From an uncultured Anaerococcus sp. (GTDB taxonomy: Bacteria > Bacillota > Clostridia > Tissierellales > Peptoniphilaceae): a DNA stretch of 15,895 nucleotides. The notes beneath the pieces are model-generated. The model was not told the DNA's origin. It was given only the letters and a program-made list of their open reading frames with translations, and made no database searches. This document shows positions 14,866 through 15,895 of the stretch, piece by piece. The translations under genes were made by a program, and so were the position numbers. The DNA is taken from NCBI GenBank assembly GCA_900550345.1, contig URRX01000017.1, positions 1-15,895 of the forward strand. The letters run 5' to 3'. Every line of letters starts with the position of its first letter. Within the stretch, counting starts at the first letter, position 1.

Positions 14866-15469
14866 AATAATCCTTCCTTATTTTTTTCAAACACTCAAGC
14901 GCTTCAAGACTTGCCATGATTGATACATAGGCAAGATAAAGCCCATCTTTTTTTGCGTCCGATTTAAAATCTCCAATCATAGTAATATTATTTATTTTTT
15001 TTACCTTAATATTTGAAATATCCCCAAGTCCAGCCATGCCCGATGCAGTGAAAAGAAATTTATTTTCCTTTTTTGAAAAATAATCAAAGGCCATGACCTT
15101 GGACTCTTTATTATCAAAAGCTTCAATAAAATAATCTGTATTTTCTACAATTTCATCCATATTTTTCTCATCCAAATACATATTTCTTGCATGAACTTTT
15201 GTATATGGAATGGTTTCTTCAATTATTTTTTTTGTTGCAAGAGTTTTTTCTTTACCAATATCAGAAATTTTATAATTTTGTCTGTTTAAATTTGAATATT
15301 CAACTTTATCAAAATCATACAAAAAAATTTCTCCAATACCTGCCCTTGCCAAAATCATGGCAACATTTGAGCCAAGTCCCCCACAACCTAAAATTGAAAC
15401 TTTTGCATTTCTAAATATTTCATTGTCTTTTTTATTTTGTCTTTTTAAAATTTTATCTCTTAATTCCAA
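14855..15469 (-). CDS. thiF: ThiS adenylyltransferase (short ThiF)
   Basis: Activates the C-terminus of ThiS by adenylation so that sulfur can be loaded. An E1-like fold with GCGGLGSN (28-35, nucleotide loop), YDFD (aspartates at about 52 and 54) and NLNRQNY (catalytic arginine at about 63). The only cysteines are in GCGG and near the C-terminus (LECLKK), so the zinc-binding CxxC pairs of E. coli ThiF are absent. This fits the short clostridial ThiF class of about 200 residues. The frame is open back to an ATG at 15514, but that would overlap thiS by 44 bases. A TTG at 15469, one base after the thiS stop and preceded by GGAGGGGG, gives a normal 204-residue protein and is preferred. Confidence 0.85.
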   Translation of the reverse strand: MELRDKILKRQNKKDNEIFRNAKVSILGCGGLGSNVAMILARAGIGEIFLYDFDKVEYSNLNRQNYKISDIGKEKTLATKKIIEETIPYTKVHARNMYLDEKNMDEIVENTDYFIEAFDNKESKVMAFDYFSKKENKFLFTASGMAGLGDISNIKVKKINNITMIGDFKSDAKKDGLYLAYVSIMASLEALECLKKIRKDYYGR

Positions 15470-15470
15470 A

Positions 15471-15668
15471 TCAACCCCCTCCAACAAAGGAAAAAACTTC
15501 AACCTTGTAGCCATCTTTTACAAGAAAGTTTTTGAAATTTTCTCTTTTTACAAGCTCTTCGTTTACTTCAACAGCCACAAAGTGAGGATCGAATTTATTT
15601 TCTTTTAAAAATTCATACAAGGAAATTTCATTTTTTATTTTCACTTCCTTGCCATTTATTAAAACCAT
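15471..15668 (-). CDS. thiS: Sulfur carrier protein ThiS
   Basis: A 65-residue ubiquitin-like sulfur carrier that donates sulfur to thiazole synthesis after ThiF adenylates its C-terminus. Seen: VLINGKEVKI at the first two strands, SLYEFLKENKF helix, VAVEVNEELVKREN, and the obligatory glycine tail, here FSFVGGG. The ATG at 15668 lies five bases after AGGAGG; an in-frame GTG at 15674 falls inside the ribosome binding site and is rejected. It is the first gene of the thi operon. A strong hairpin with eight T lies immediately before the ribosome binding site, so expression is probably controlled by attenuation. The thiF ribosome binding site lies within the glycine codons of the tail. Confidence 0.92.
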   Translation of the reverse strand: MVLINGKEVKIKNEISLYEFLKENKFDPHFVAVEVNEELVKRENFKNFLVKDGYKVEVFSFVGGG

Positions 15669-15679
15669 ATTCACCTCCT

Positions 15680-15735
15680 AAAAAAAAGAACACAAATAGA
15701 AACCATACCCGAGGTGGTATGCCCCATTTGTGTTC
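15680..15735 (-). promoter_or_regulatory. Hairpin plus T8 attenuator in the thiS leader
   Basis: On the minus strand GAACACAAAT (15735-15726) pairs perfectly with ATTTGTGTTC (15697-15688), followed by eight T (15687-15680) and then at once the thiS AGGAGG. Inside, GGGG faces GTTTCT as an internal loop, and CATACC (15721-15716) pairs with GGTATG (15709-15704) around the hexaloop ACCTCG. The loop bases ACCTC are complementary to GAGGT (15677-15673) in the thiS ribosome binding site. Known TPP riboswitch landmarks were not found. It looks like an intrinsic terminator in front of the operon; what relieves it is unknown. Confidence 0.75.
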
Positions 15736-15741
15736 GACACA

Positions 15742-15770
15742 TAGATAAATAGACATTTATTTAGGATCAA
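15742..15770 (-). promoter_or_regulatory. Possible thi operon promoter
   Basis: Minus-strand TTGATC (15770-15765), 17-base spacer, TATCTA (15747-15742). The -10 is a weak match. The -35 lies in the T-run of the preceding terminator. It would start transcription near 15735, exactly at the attenuator hairpin. Confidence 0.4.
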
Positions 15771-15793
15771 AAAAAGACCCTTCGCTAGGGTCT
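15769..15793 (-). terminator. Rho-independent terminator of a gene beyond the right edge
   Basis: Minus-strand AGACCCT (15793-15787), loop AGCGA, AGGGTCT (15781-15775), then TTTTTT. It points leftward, so it should end a minus-strand unit lying beyond 15895. It separates that unit from the thi operon. Confidence 0.75.
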
Positions 15794-15819
15794 CAAATTG
15801 CTTACAAAGCAAATTTCTA

Positions 15820-15895
15820 ACCCATTTCGAGCGAATGTAATGAGTCGAGAAATCTCATGAGATCTCTCCATGCGTTCGTTTCACTCACACTAAAA
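15820..15895. repeat. Intergenic palindromic repeat, copy G (cut by window edge)
   Basis: Begins ACCCATTTCGAG, contains GTCGAGAAATCTCATGAGAT and CTCTCCATGCGTTCG, and runs into CACACTAAAA at the edge. It matches the reverse complement of copy A over most of its length; the last bases CACACTAAAA also occur in copy B at 4736-4745. It therefore combines sequence of A and B. Confidence 0.75.

Noticed and set aside
15470..15514. ATG start of thiF at 15514
   Set aside because: It would overlap thiS by 44 bases and add 15 residues that look like a frame-shifted reading of the ThiS tail; TTG 15469 follows GGAGGGGG.
15669..15895. TPP riboswitch upstream of the thi operon
   Set aside because: The conserved CTGAGA, ACCTGA and GCGTAGGGAA-type landmarks are not present on either strand in the 227 bases available. 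Only the attenuator hairpin and a separate terminator are seen.

Overview
The window is AT-rich, uses strong AGGAGG-type ribosome binding sites, and carries a T-box riboswitch, a type III glutamine synthetase, a clostridial-type glutamate dehydrogenase and a compact clostridial thiamine operon. This points to a low-GC anaerobic Firmicute. The gene content fits the amino-acid-fermenting anaerobic cocci (Peptoniphilaceae, for example Anaerococcus or Peptoniphilus), but the genus is an inference.

Layout, left to right. 1-1819 (minus): type III glutamine synthetase with its C-terminus beyond the window edge. 2031-3092 (plus): secreted NlpC/P60 cell-wall hydrolase with its own promoter. 3393-4664 (plus): glutamate dehydrogenase. 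5047-6833 (minus): two-gene operon of an Mrp/NBP35-type P-loop ATPase with no cysteine and a secreted DUF1002 protein. 7005-9700 (plus): promoter, T-box leader and a two-gene amino-acid ABC importer (fused binding protein-permease plus ATPase), probably for lysine. 9740-10246 (plus): unrecognised 168-residue protein with an internal duplication. 10247-10992: gene-free region rich in repeats. 10993-15668 (minus): seven-gene thiamine operon thiS-thiF-thiG-thiH-thiW-thiM-thiE with overlapping or nearly abutting genes. 15669-15895: thiS leader hairpin, promoter, terminator of a gene off the right edge, and a partial repeat.

How the genes work together. Glutamine synthetase, glutamate dehydrogenase and the T-box-controlled importer fit an amino-acid-based nitrogen and energy metabolism. 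The thi operon makes the thiazole half of thiamine from tyrosine and deoxyxylulose phosphate (ThiS, F, G, H), takes up and phosphorylates preformed thiazole (ThiW, ThiM), and joins thiazole phosphate to the pyrimidine (ThiE). Pyrimidine genes (thiC, thiD) are not in the window.

The main feature not explained by genes is a family of intergenic, partly palindromic repeats with ends ACCCATCTCGA / TCGAGATGGGT. At least six clear copies or partial copies lie between genes, none in a coding sequence and none in the two divergent promoter regions. Two copies share a hairpin with a compensatory base-pair change. The other signals worth checking are the hairpin-plus-T8 leader of thiS, whose loop matches the anti-Shine-Dalgarno sequence, and the cysteine-free Mrp homologue.
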